From: Streptococcus mitis
Lineage (GTDB): Bacteria > Bacillota > Bacilli > Lactobacillales > Streptococcaceae
DNA length: 64,000 nt
Direction: 5' to 3'
NCBI RefSeq assembly: GCF_000722695.1
Contig: NZ_JPFU01000013.1
Location: forward strand, 744,001-808,000
The position numbers and the translations under genes were made by a program. This document shows positions 10,101-17,866 of this stretch, piece by piece. How positions within the stretch are numbered: the first letter of the stretch is position 1; each line of letters opens with the position of its first letter. The notes beneath the pieces were generated by a model. The model had not been told where the DNA came from, ran no database searches, and was given only the letters and a program-made list of their open reading frames with translations.

Positions 10101-12175
10101 ACTTTACCAACTAAAATTGGAGCTGGTACTTGTACTTCCTTACTTAAATCTTGATTAAGCTTAGATTTCAAACTTTCTAAGCCTTTCACCCGAACAATAT
10201 GGCTCGATTCGTCATAAGTTAATTCAAAATCTGAGCTAACTTTTTTTGATGCTTCAACATCTAACACAAAACCTGAAGGCAAGGCATCCACAATTTCAAA
10301 GTCTGTAATAGCTTCACGATTAGCTGGAAGAGGCTTAGTTGTTAATTCCCACTGGACCGTTGAAAGTTTAGGTACATAACTTTTATCAATAGATTCACCA
10401 GAAGAATTTTTTACAAATTTTTCTAGACCAGGCATTGCCTGTAAACGTGCATATCTAACCCTTACTGTTGGAGGAGATAGTAATGAGGGGATCTCTTTTT
10501 CCTTTGGCTCCTCAGGTTTAGGTGGGAGTACATCTTCAGTTTTTCCAGTTGGAGAATTGGGTGGAGTAGTTTCCTTCTCATAGGTTGGCTCAGTGATACG
10601 CTTGATAGGTGTAATACTTTTCAACTCCGCCCCCTCCCCAAGAATTGTGAAAACAACGTTTTGAACATTTCCACTCGCATTCTCTGCATCCCATTCAGCG
10701 GGAGTTCTTCCCTCTGTTGATCCAGGAGATGATATGTGAAGGTACGTTAAACTAGAACCATACCCTACTGAAGCAAAGGATCCCTTAGGAATATCCGAGG
10801 TATCATTAACACCATTTTCTATTCCCTTCATAACGCGACCATCAAAATCCAAACCTGAACCACTTGGATTAAGAACCATTCCACGACCAGACGAGCCATA
10901 ACTCAAATTTGAACCTTGACCCCAATCTACATCGGTAATCACTGTTCCAATTAAAAGGGAAACAGGAGTTGTCGTACCTTCAATGTAAAAATCAAAAATC
11001 AACTCTAAACGTGTATGATTATTATATACAAAATAAAGACTACCACCATCTCCACTCTTGAGGTAGATATCTGGATCTGTCACAGGAACACCATTTCGAA
11101 CTTCTCCCTGATAGTCTCCTAAATCCGAAACCATGACTTTGGCCATAATCTTTCTACCATCTGTCAACGTCCCAATATTATGAATATAAAATGTATCTCC
11201 AAATGTTGGAGATTTAATTACATCATAAGTTCCCGTAATATCCTTACTAACTCGAGTTCCTGTACCTCCTGTTACATAGGTATCTGCATGATAACCTAAA
11301 AAACCACTCATACTTTCTACTGGTAGATTATCATCTGGTACTACTGTAAAATTATGATAATAGTCTAAACTTCCCCTACCAGCTGAATTGTATCCTCCAT
11401 AAACTTTGAAACCTGTTTCAGATCCAAATAAAGGCTTGCTTGTTTGAATTGCCTCTCGTTCAGCTTTAATAGTTGCTAGCTTCTTTGTATAGTCTGTCAA
11501 AGAGCTTTCATAAGCTACTCTCTTGGCTTCATTTCGTTTTCGGATTTCTGCATTCTCTTGATTAATACGATCTGTTTCTGCCTGATTCTCTCGTTGATTT
11601 TTTTCATTCTCTGCACGAATAGCAGCATTCTTCTGATTAATTCGATTCACTTCATCCTGATAAGAAGCTAAATCCTTTTGATATTGTTCCTTCTTCGCAG
11701 TATTTTCATCTTGGATTTTCTTTCGGTTCGTTTGATTTTGTCTTTGATCTTCACGATATTTTTCAGTAGCTTTCTCAATACTATCTGCTTGTGTGCGATA
11801 ATCACTTTCGACTTCCTTTTGCTTTTTTTCCAACTCAGAGGCTGTACTTGCAGTTCCTTTATCTACTACAGAATCAAATTCCACCTTCAATCCAGCTTCT
11901 TGTGCCTTTCGAATAGTTTCATCTAAACTGGAATGAGAAAAAGAAATTTCTATCCTTCCTATTTTTTCTTCACTCTTTCCTTGATTTTCAGTAGAAATAC
12001 TGCTTGGACTCGTCTGGGCATAAGGCGCATTTGTGGCCTTATTTTCAGTTCGTTCATCTGCCATAACTGGACTTATCATACTTAAAGCTGCTAAACCTAG
12101 TATCACTCCACAAGTTCCATAAATTTTTGATTTCCGAATAGATCCATATGTTTTTGTTTCTCTTACTCTGTGCAT
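7190..12175 (-). CDS. Antigen I/II-family LPXTG adhesin (PrgB/BspA type)
   Basis: This 1661-residue adhesin is built like antigen I/II proteins. It has a YSIRK-like signal peptide (YGSIRKSKIYG), an alpha-helical A region (~65-235, repeated NQKNAAIRAENEKNQRENQ-like heptads), a V-type lectin domain (~245-540), a short Pro-rich stretch, then a C-terminal array of four isopeptide-type domains. The last three are nearly identical with a 531 bp (177 residue) period. It ends with LPNTG, a membrane helix and RKKKEE. AAGGAG lies five bases before the ATG. Similar adhesins occur in streptococcal ICEs and as aggregation substance PrgB on pCF10, so it probably promotes cell-cell contact during transfer and host binding. 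Confidence 0.92.
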   Translation of the reverse strand: MHRVRETKTYGSIRKSKIYGTCGVILGLAALSMISPVMADERTENKATNAPYAQTSPSSISTENQGKSEEKIGRIEISFSHSSLDETIRKAQEAGLKVEFDSVVDKGTASTASELEKKQKEVESDYRTQADSIEKATEKYREDQRQNQTNRKKIQDENTAKKEQYQKDLASYQDEVNRINQKNAAIRAENEKNQRENQAETDRINQENAEIRKRNEAKRVAYESSLTDYTKKLATIKAEREAIQTSKPLFGSETGFKVYGGYNSAGRGSLDYYHNFTVVPDDNLPVESMSGFLGYHADTYVTGGTGTRVSKDITGTYDVIKSPTFGDTFYIHNIGTLTDGRKIMAKVMVSDLGDYQGEVRNGVPVTDPDIYLKSGDGGSLYFVYNNHTRLELIFDFYIEGTTTPVSLLIGTVITDVDWGQGSNLSYGSSGRGMVLNPSGSGLDFDGRVMKGIENGVNDTSDIPKGSFASVGYGSSLTYLHISSPGSTEGRTPAEWDAENASGNVQNVVFTILGEGAELKSITPIKRITEPTYEKETTPPNSPTGKTEDVLPPKPEEPKEKEIPSLLSPPTVRVRYARLQAMPGLEKFVKNSSGESIDKSYVPKLSTVQWELTTKPLPANREAITDFEIVDALPSGFVLDVEASKKVSSDFELTYDESSHIVRVKGLESLKSKLNQDLSKEVQVPAPILVGKVTNDGATYKNNFQLKINNKYESYSNIVQVSTPGKPNDPNNPNNNLIQPLKHNYNKDKVIIDGKPVLAGSTNYYHITLDYDQYKGMKADSSTILKGFGAIDDYPEEAVTINQSDIRYIDSEGQEVAGISVYQYDSIDAVDNDKVKAFLASSEIKPKGAFQVFLVDDPEAYFNQYIKSGKSVTIIDPMVTKKELRNTGKSFENTAYQVDFGNGYQTETVVNNVPTAKPTKKNLNKAGVNIDGKQVLAGSVNYYKVTADYSQYKGIEADKDRIAKGFYIVDDYPEESVTINQDGVQVTDSKGQVVKGLKMALYESLDKAPSGVQEALKSSNFTPKGAIQVFEAENPEEFYKTYVQTGEVLTITNPMTVKKELGKTGGKYENTAYQLDFGSAYITETVVNNVPTAKPIKKNLNKAGVNIDGKQVLAGSVNYYKVTADYSQYKGIEADKDRIGKGFYIVDDYPEEAVTINQDGVQVTDSKGQVVKGLKMALYESLDKAPSGVQEALKSSNFTPKGAIQVFEAENPEEFYKTYVQAGEVLTITNPMTVKKELGQTGGKYENTAYQLDFGSAYITETVVNNVPTAKPTKKNLNKAGVNIDGKQVLAGSVNYYKVTADYSQYKGIEADKDRIGKGFYIVDDYPEEAVTINQDSVQVTDSKGQVVKGLKMALYESLDKAPSGVQEALKSSNFTPKGAIQVFEAENPEEFYKTYVQTGEVLTITNPMTVKKELGQTGGKYENTAYQVDFGMAYVTETVVNNVPKIEPKKDVVIDHLSKESLDGKELKLNQTFNYKLVGSLIPKDRSEQLFEYKFSDDYDETHDEYQGIYQVFATVDFETSDGQKFKAGDELTKYTSQVVDKAKGKVDISFDDAFLKSILETSVFQAEAYLQMTRIQAGTVENTYRHTVNGVEVVSNTVVTHTPEEVKPKKEEPKSEEPKEEVSKVELPNTGMSSSNNLALLGMAMGTIALALSMRKKKEE
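7840..9433 (-). repeat. Three near-identical 531 bp repeats in the adhesin gene
   Basis: The sequence CAGTAGGAAC recurs at 8371, 8902 and 9433, exactly 531 bp apart, and the units between differ at only a few bases. Each unit encodes one 177-residue C-terminal domain. A fourth, more diverged unit lies at ~9433-9960. Confidence 0.9.
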
Positions 12176-12271
12176 TCTATCTCCTTATCTAAAATATCAA
12201 TCAATATAAAACCTCAAATGTTGGCGCCCGAGGCCTCTTATAATATAAAATCATCTCTTTCCTTTCCAATA

Positions 12272-12296
12272 GAAAAAAGCCAGCTTTCACTGACTT
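12272..12296 (-). terminator. Terminator after the exclusion-protein gene
   Basis: On the minus strand AGTCAG pairs with CTGGCT (one T-G wobble) around TGAAAG and is followed by six T residues. It separates the exclusion gene from the adhesin gene, which therefore needs its own promoter in 12176-12271. Two palindromes, GAGGCCTC-like and GGCGCC, lie in that gap. Confidence 0.65.
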
Positions 12297-12320
12297 TTCT
12301 ATACAATATTGTAATGAATT

Positions 12321-13985
12321 TTAAGAAATCCACTTACCAGAATAATCTAAACGATAACCGCCAATCGTCTCATTTTGTGCCATCTTACCATCTGCTGTTA
12401 AATAATACCAAGCACTTCCGTCTTTGAACCATTGATTTTTCAGATAACTTCCATCTGCTTTGAGATAGTACCACGCTTTATAGCTGGAATCGTATAGCCA
12501 CTCACTTTGTGCCATTTTTCCATCTGACTTAAGGTAGTAGTTTCCTTGCCAACTATTTTGTGCATAACTTCCATCTGACTTGAGATAGTACCAAGCTTTA
12601 TAGTTGGAATCGTATAACCACTCACTTTGTGCCATTTTTCCATCTGACTTAAGGTAGTAACTTCCTTGCCAACTATTTTGTGCATAGCTTCCATCTAACT
12701 TGAGATAATACCAAGCTTTATAGTTTGTATCATAAATCCATTCATTACGTGCCATCACACCATTTGATTTGAGATAATAGTTTCCCTTCCAACCACTGAC
12801 AAGAGCTTTTCCTGCATGATCAAAATAATACCAATAACTTCCATCTTGTTTCCATTGGTCATGCAAATCAGATGTGTTTTCAATCGGTTTAATGGGTTCT
12901 GCTTTCTTAGAATTATTTTCTTCTACAGTACTTTTACCCGTCTGGTTCTCCAGCTTACTTTTTAAATCTTGATAAATTTTCTCTTTATTTTTGTAATCAT
13001 TTTCTAATTTTTTTACAGCCTGATAACGATTTGAAGATCTTGGATCCGTTACTGAAGCTGTACTAAAATTAGATTTCGTTGCTCGATTAATATTTTCCTG
13101 AGAAATAGTGATGAAATGAGCAGAGCTTACTGAGGAAAGACTAGAAAACGATAATCCAAAATAATCTTTACTTGATGGATTCCCCCAGTTCAATCCTGCA
13201 ATTGCTTGAGCATGGCCCCATTCTGTCCCACCGACCATAAATTCAACCATACCATCATAAATAGCCTCTTTCAATTGAGACTTAGTAGCTGTTTTAAAAC
13301 CAGGTAGACGAGAAGCTAGATTTTCATAATTTTGCCCACCTTTTAGCTCTGATTCTGCATTAGATGTAGGTAATCCATACTCTCTCGCCACACGATTGAT
13401 TCCAGTTGCATCATGTCCTGAACTTCCTGAGATATTCATTTTATCCCATCCCCAGTTATCTTGAACATATGCTTTCGCCACCTTATCCGCAAAATCAATC
13501 GCCGAGCTAGAAACACTGACACTAGGTGTCCCAACCTGAGAACGAACTTGGTTAATTAAATCTTGGGCAAAAAATGACAACTCCTGACGAACAACTAGCG
13601 GTAGAGTGTTGACATCAAAATACTCCCCTTGATCAACTGAATCTTTTTGGAACTTGTGCTGATTTTTCAATTGAGCACTCTCTGACTCAAGAATATACTG
13701 TGCCTTATCACGTTCAGTCTGGCTAATATTAAAATCAGAAAAAGCCGTCTTCAAAGCCTTTATATACTTATCGCTCAGTGTAATCGTATTGCTAGGTGCA
13801 GATGATAAAGCATTGTCATAGATACTTTTAGCTTGTTCATATTCTCTTTTAGCTTTAATCAATTCACTTTTTAAATTCTCTACTTGACTGCTTGTTGTAC
13901 TATTCGCATACACAGGTTGACTATTTCCTAACCCAAGCAACGTTACGCTGGCAGTTGTTGCCAAGATAGTTGTTCTCAATTTCAT
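12321..13985 (-). CDS. PrgA/SEC10-type surface exclusion protein on a choline-binding anchor
   Basis: This 554-residue protein has a signal peptide (1-27, ending VYA) and a coiled-coil region (~30-75). A CAP-like core follows with the features of the SEC10/PgrA surface-exclusion family (SSGHDATGINRVAREYG, GGQNYENLASR, GGTEWGHAQAIAGLNW). After a second coiled coil (~325-350), the C-terminal ~180 residues are choline-binding repeats (SWQGNYYLKSDGKMAQSEW). Known PrgA/Sea1 proteins are wall-anchored by LPXTG; here the anchor is swapped for binding to choline-decorated teichoic acid. It probably blocks redundant entry of the same ICE. It lies directly before the antigen I/II gene, as prgA precedes prgB. 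Confidence 0.87.
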   Translation of the reverse strand: MKLRTTILATTASVTLLGLGNSQPVYANSTTSSQVENLKSELIKAKREYEQAKSIYDNALSSAPSNTITLSDKYIKALKTAFSDFNISQTERDKAQYILESESAQLKNQHKFQKDSVDQGEYFDVNTLPLVVRQELSFFAQDLINQVRSQVGTPSVSVSSSAIDFADKVAKAYVQDNWGWDKMNISGSSGHDATGINRVAREYGLPTSNAESELKGGQNYENLASRLPGFKTATKSQLKEAIYDGMVEFMVGGTEWGHAQAIAGLNWGNPSSKDYFGLSFSSLSSVSSAHFITISQENINRATKSNFSTASVTDPRSSNRYQAVKKLENDYKNKEKIYQDLKSKLENQTGKSTVEENNSKKAEPIKPIENTSDLHDQWKQDGSYWYYFDHAGKALVSGWKGNYYLKSNGVMARNEWIYDTNYKAWYYLKLDGSYAQNSWQGSYYLKSDGKMAQSEWLYDSNYKAWYYLKSDGSYAQNSWQGNYYLKSDGKMAQSEWLYDSSYKAWYYLKADGSYLKNQWFKDGSAWYYLTADGKMAQNETIGGYRLDYSGKWIS

Positions 13986-14175
13986 AATCTTATCTCCTTT
14001 TTGTTTGAAAACGTTCTTAAAATATTTATTTTATACTTTTATTTTACCATTTTTAGAGGTTTTTCTCAATTTTTTCTTGATTTTCATTCATCTATCCGCT
14101 TAATCAAAGATAGGACATTTAGAACCGTTCAGATTTCCTCTCCTTGATGAAACAGATAGATGAGGCTCTATCTGT

Positions 14176-14490
14176 TTAATGCTTCGTTGGACGATGATAT
14201 CCTTTACCAGTCAGCAGTAAACGATTAGTATTTCCTTGTTTAATGCGTCTAGCCACTAAAACATCACCTCGTTTGATGGTACGAATCTCTTTATAAATTT
14301 TTGAATATTCTACAATCATCCAAACTGTTTCTAGTTTACCTGCTAGATATCCTTTTTTAGGTACCAAACCATATCTGCTGGTTAATTTGATTTCATCGCC
14401 ATTATCAAGTCTTGCGGTTGCATTTCCTTGATTTCCTAAGCGTCTAAGGTCAGCTAAAGTGACCTCTGTAACTAATTTTGATTGATTCAT
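14176..14490 (-). CDS. Uncharacterised basic ICE protein
   Basis: This 104-residue basic protein is rich in beta-strand-forming residues and ends GKGYHRPTKH. I do not recognise the family. AAGGAGG precedes the ATG. It lies between the structured non-coding segment and the surface module. An 8 bp hairpin (14152-14175, ACAGATAG/CTATCTGT) directly follows its stop codon and may be a weak terminator. A nucleic-acid-binding role is possible from charge, but that is speculation. Confidence 0.65.
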   Translation of the reverse strand: MNQSKLVTEVTLADLRRLGNQGNATARLDNGDEIKLTSRYGLVPKKGYLAGKLETVWMIVEYSKIYKEIRTIKRGDVLVARRIKQGNTNRLLLTGKGYHRPTKH

Positions 14491-14518
14491 CTTATCTCCT
14501 CCTTACTGAATCAAGGCT

Positions 14519-14780
14519 GATTTACAGCCATGCCGAGGTATGACGTACATACCTGCTGTATTTTTTACACACGGTTTTAAGTCTAGAAACCGCAAACTCC
14601 TTCAGCTTAGGCTTTGCCTGCTTTTACGTGGTGGAACAGCACTAGATATCCTTTTCTAGCCTACACACCGCCCTTGTTCTTCTTTTTATGCTTAGTTCCG
14701 CTAATCAGGACAGTGGGGGTATTCAATTTTCAAAGGTCAAAAGTAGTTTACTGACTTGCTTAGGTCAAGGTTGAATACTA
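14519..14780 (-). other. Structured non-coding segment (candidate oriT or structured RNA)
   Basis: This ~260 bp stretch without a plausible gene is dense in inverted repeats. AGGTATG/CATACCT (loop ACGTA) is nested in TACAGC/GCTGTA (14523-14560). CGGTTT/AAACCG lies at ~14573-14592, AGGC/GCCT at ~14609-14619, CTAGA/TCTAG at ~14642-14659, and an 8 bp pair GTATTCAA/TTGAATAC (14719-14726 with 14771-14778) closes a 44-base interior with a direct GGTCAA repeat. A CCCCC run and the lack of a long frame between replication and transfer genes fit an origin of transfer or a conserved RNA. I cannot choose between them. Confidence 0.5.
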
Positions 14781-14790
14781 TACAATAGCT

Positions 14791-15057
14791 TTATTTTGTC
14801 CGATAAGTTATCTTCTTCACCCATCGAGGATTGATAGAAAACGGAGGAGTCGCTGATGTAAAATTCATACTTGCTCCTTTTCCAAATGAACTTGATACCA
14901 ATTTTACTAGTTCCTCCAAGTTGGAAGTGATAGTAATACTTTCTACCGCTTTATCAAAATACTCTACAATCATTTCAATCTCTTGAACTGGTTGGGGAGG
15001 TGTAGCCTTCACAGCTTGTATTCTGTTAATTCTATCTTGATGATTAAACAATCCCAT
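14791..15057 (-). CDS. Small uncharacterised ICE protein
   Basis: This 88-residue protein begins MGLFNHQDRINRIQAVKA and has a central EEMIVEYFDK-like acidic part. No family is recognised. It lies 19 bp downstream of repA on the same strand, so it is probably cotranscribed. The upstream ribosome site is only moderate (AGAGAG). A role near replication or mobilisation is suggested by position alone. Confidence 0.62.
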   Translation of the reverse strand: MGLFNHQDRINRIQAVKATPPQPVQEIEMIVEYFDKAVESITITSNLEELVKLVSSSFGKGASMNFTSATPPFSINPRWVKKITYRTK

Positions 15058-15076
15058 AAAATCAACTCTCTTTCTT

Positions 15077-16108
15077 TTAACAAGTCACAGTGTCTTTAGA
15101 CAACTCAGCTAAAAAATGATTCAGTTTAATCTCTGATAGTTTGTCTGGATAATAATGTGCAACCACACTAGGACACTCTTCAGGAAATTTTCTAGCATAC
15201 TCACTTTGTCCTGATAGCTCAAGGAAACCCTGTTCTTTTTCAATGAGTAGAGCCATCTTCCAAAAACGAATCATCATTTTGTAGAAGTAGGCTGGGACAT
15301 TCTGGATTGGTTTTCCTTCAGCCTCTCCGGTTTTGATTTTAAAAATCAATTTATCAAGCTCACGCTCAAGATCTTGCAGCCAAACCTCTCCATAAATTTC
15401 CTGATCAGCTAAGAGGTTGTTGTAATTCTTCTCAACTTGGCGTTTTGCTTGATAGATTTTATTTTCAAGAATTTTTGCATCTTTTCCAAACATACTGAGT
15501 TTCTGAACTAGTTGAGGAGAAAGAAAACCATGTTGCCCCATTTTAAATGCTTCAGAAATTGATAAATCAGATAAAGGAGATTCGTTCTCGTATCGATTAG
15601 TATCGTTAGATAATTCAGTCTCGTTATTCTCAGTATCATTAGCGTGTCGTTTCGACATTTTTTGACATGTCGTTCTAACATTTCCTTGATTTTTTTGGAA
15701 GTGTCGTTTTGACATTTCCGCCGTTGCCGATGGGTGGGAGTGAATTTCTTCAGCAGGGAGAACTTGATAGTCAATATTGCCCAAGTACAGTAGATTAGGC
15801 TTATTCAAACCTTGTCGAACCTCTTCTAAGAGGCCATATTCTTGGAGCTCTTTTTTTAGTTTAATAACTTTTTTATTACCATAGCCTAAAATTTCTTGAA
15901 GTTCAGTAATTGTATAAATCAGATAGACATCTCCATTTTTATCAATCCAGTTATTTCTAAGAGATAGTTCAAAACGATCTTTCAAGATAGCGTATGTAAA
16001 TTTAGCATCTGTACTCATCGGTTTATAAAGTGGCGATTCAACAAATATTTTTGGTATTTTATAAAATCTTTCACTTGATTGAATCTGGCTTGCAGAAATT
16101 CGCTTCAT
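15077..16108 (-). CDS. repA: RepA_N-family replication initiator
   Basis: This 343-residue initiator has the N-terminal signature of the RepA_N family found on Firmicutes plasmids and ICEs (FYKIPKIFVESPLYKPMSTDAKFTYAILKDR), a winged-helix part (~50-120), a low-complexity linker (~125-180), and a variable C-terminal domain. The ATG at 16108 with AGGTG six bases upstream is preferred over a GTG three codons earlier. It starts one base after the stop of a 54-residue gene, so translation is coupled. In ICEs such an initiator supports autonomous replication of the excised circle. Confidence 0.88.
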   Translation of the reverse strand: MKRISASQIQSSERFYKIPKIFVESPLYKPMSTDAKFTYAILKDRFELSLRNNWIDKNGDVYLIYTITELQEILGYGNKKVIKLKKELQEYGLLEEVRQGLNKPNLLYLGNIDYQVLPAEEIHSHPSATAEMSKRHFQKNQGNVRTTCQKMSKRHANDTENNETELSNDTNRYENESPLSDLSISEAFKMGQHGFLSPQLVQKLSMFGKDAKILENKIYQAKRQVEKNYNNLLADQEIYGEVWLQDLERELDKLIFKIKTGEAEGKPIQNVPAYFYKMMIRFWKMALLIEKEQGFLELSGQSEYARKFPEECPSVVAHYYPDKLSEIKLNHFLAELSKDTVTC

Positions 16109-16109
16109 A

Positions 16110-16274
16110 CTAAACACCTACTTTCAACAAAAACTGACCAGTATCAGAAAACTGAAACAAACCAAATTCCTCTAGCTCTTTCAAAATTAAATGTGCTCTC
16201 GTTCTTGTCATATTTTGTGACTTCATAATTTCTTTCAATACTAGGTCACGTGATTGTTGCGCTTGTCTTGTCAT
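16110..16274 (-). CDS. 54-residue helix-turn-helix-like protein coupled to repA
   Basis: The frame starts at an ATG seven bases after AAAGGAT and ends one base before the repA start. The product (MTRQAQQSRDLVLKEIMKSQ...) looks like a small winged helix: RTRAHLILKELEEFGLFQ resembles a recognition helix, with a short wing at the end. It probably affects repA translation or binds the replication region. Family not recognised; the excellent spacing argues that it is real. Confidence 0.62.
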   Translation of the reverse strand: MTRQAQQSRDLVLKEIMKSQNMTRTRAHLILKELEEFGLFQFSDTGQFLLKVGV

Positions 16275-16371
16275 TGGGTTATCCTTTCTTATCAGCAGCT
16301 GATGGTGATTTATTCACAGCTATATCATAATGTATAATGAGAAATTCTATTTTAAAGGGACAATCAATAAA

Positions 16372-16938
16372 TTATCGAACTATTTCCTTTATCTGTTTGA
16401 TAGTATCTCTTTCCTTTTTATCAAGTTCTATGTATTCCTGTAGAAGTTTTGCCCTTTTTTCACTGATAGAATAAAGTTCTTTAACTAACTCTATCGATAT
16501 TGTTGCGTTTGGTTTATTAGCCATAGAGTTCTCTTCATAACCAAGTAGATATGGGATAGACACTCCGAAGTATTCTGATAGAATTTGCGCATTTTTAGCA
16601 TTTGGACTTCTACTCCCTTGATTGTAATTTCCGAGAGTAGAGTAGCCTATACCTGTAGCCTCACTTATCTCCTTCAGGGATAACCCTCTATCTCTAGCAA
16701 GTGACTGGAATGGAGTCATCTTTTTTCTTCCATCAATACTAAAACCATCATCAAGACCTAGTAAGTAAGGTACGGACACTCCAAAGTATCCTGCAAGAAT
16801 TTTTGCATTTTCTATACTAAGATTTGTTTTTCCATTTTCATATTTCCCGTATTGAGACTGGTTAGTATTCAAAACTTTTGCTAAGTCAGCTTGAGTTAGC
16901 AATTTTTCTTTTCTTAGATTTTTAAGCCTATTAGACAT
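16372..16938 (-). CDS. Transcriptional repressor with two tandem HTH_3 domains
   Basis: This 188-residue protein contains two complete Cro/CI-type helix-turn-helix domains in one chain. The first is at ~4-60 (LRKEKLLTQADLAKVLNTNQ) and the second at ~76-130 (SLKEISEATGIGYSTLGNYN). Both end in the same sequence, FGVS(V/I)PYLLG, so they look like an internal duplication. A Lys/Glu-rich helical tail follows (~150-188). It is divergent from a + strand gene across a 59 bp gap, the usual layout of a phage/ICE maintenance repressor over its own operator. GAGGAG precedes the ATG. Confidence 0.85.
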   Translation of the reverse strand: MSNRLKNLRKEKLLTQADLAKVLNTNQSQYGKYENGKTNLSIENAKILAGYFGVSVPYLLGLDDGFSIDGRKKMTPFQSLARDRGLSLKEISEATGIGYSTLGNYNQGSRSPNAKNAQILSEYFGVSIPYLLGYEENSMANKPNATISIELVKELYSISEKRAKLLQEYIELDKKERDTIKQIKEIVR

Positions 16939-16997
16939 AACTACTCCTCATATATATTGTGTTATAATAATTTTCGGTAGGTGGTCATGGAGGTGAC

Positions 16998-17654
16998 ATG
17001 CTAAACAAAAATAATAACCAAACTCATTACGGACATGGAAATCAATACATCGATCAAAGTATTACAACAAATATATTTTTAACATACGGTGATCCTCAAC
17101 CTAGTAGCTCATCAGATAATTCAGGTATGTGGATTATCATTTTTCTAGTAATTACACTATCTCTAGGAAACTTACTTCTAGGTTTTATTCAAGAACATAA
17201 ACAAGTAATTACTATGACTCAAATCATTCTACTTATCGTTGTCAATTGCTATGTTTATTTCAAATCAAAAGACATGAAGCTACTAATCACTGAAATGGTT
17301 CCTTCTGTCCTAAGTACTCTAACGACAATATTCTCAGTTAGTAATCAAATCCCAGCTAATTTTCAATCAATATTGGATAAGATGAGTACAAATCCCGATT
17401 TATCCTCTTGGAAAACTGCTGTAAATAGTTTTTTCAGTAGCTTAATACCAAAAGCTTTCGAACTTTTATCGTATTATCCTAGCTATAATATAGTTCTTAC
17501 CGCTTTCTATATCATTCTGGTCCTATCAACCATTCTTAGTCCTTTGTTGATTGGATTTAATGCATTCTTTAAGAAATCTATTAAGAACTCTCTCACTTAT
17601 GTATTCACTATCGCCTATTGGATTTTTTTCTTTGTTTTAAAAATGATTCAATAA
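16998..17654 (+). CDS. Membrane protein with N-terminal HYGHGNQ-type tag
   Basis: This 218-residue protein has a polar N-terminus (THYGHGNQYIDQS) followed by transmembrane segments at ~44-63, 70-88, 155-180 and 195-215. Short Asn/Gly/Gln tags of this kind precede membrane or enzymatic effectors in some phage-defence and superinfection-exclusion proteins, but I cannot assign a known system. It has a strong ribosome site (GGAGGTGAC) and is the only rightward gene of the ICE part, divergent from the two-HTH repressor. That is the usual position for a gene the repressor controls. Function unknown. Confidence 0.75.
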   Translation: MLNKNNNQTHYGHGNQYIDQSITTNIFLTYGDPQPSSSSDNSGMWIIIFLVITLSLGNLLLGFIQEHKQVITMTQIILLIVVNCYVYFKSKDMKLLITEMVPSVLSTLTTIFSVSNQIPANFQSILDKMSTNPDLSSWKTAVNSFFSSLIPKAFELLSYYPSYNIVLTAFYIILVLSTILSPLLIGFNAFFKKSIKNSLTYVFTIAYWIFFFVLKMIQ

Positions 17655-17808
17655 CCGTACAGCAATAAATTAAGGCGGTTACAGTTAAACTAATTAGTAT
17701 TAAGGACAATAAAGTTTGACCTCCACCTACCAACCTAATCATAAACAAAGCGTAACCTAAAAAAGTATACATGGTCACTTTAGTAAATATTTTTACTAAT
17801 GGTTTCAT
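17608..17808 (-). CDS. Small membrane protein (66 residues)
   Basis: Two hydrophobic helices (~10-30 and ~33-52) are followed by a basic end (KQRKKSNRR). The ribosome site AAGGAGG is six bases before the ATG, stronger than most in this region, so the gene is probably real. Its 3' end overlaps the convergent + strand membrane-protein gene by 47 bp, so the two mRNAs would be antisense to each other there. No family recognised. Confidence 0.6.
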   Translation of the reverse strand: MKPLVKIFTKVTMYTFLGYALFMIRLVGGGQTLLSLILISLTVTALIYCCTVIESFLKQRKKSNRR

Positions 17809-17821
17809 TTGTTTCCTCCTT

Positions 17822-17846
17822 AACCTGGTTAGATGCCAGGTTTTTT
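17822..17846 (+). terminator. Terminator-like hairpin, + strand
   Basis: AACCTGG pairs with CCAGGTT around TTAGATG, followed by six T residues on the + strand. It could end transcripts from the gene at 16998. On the minus strand the same hairpin lies directly upstream of the ribosome site of the 66-residue gene. Confidence 0.65.
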
Positions 17847-17866
17847 GATATTAACAAAGTATAGAA

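Noticed and set aside
14655..14680. TACACACCGCCC on the + strand, identical to a conserved stretch of 16S rRNA
   Set aside because: Only 12 bases match and the flanks do not resemble rRNA; a chance match inside the structured ICE segment is more likely.
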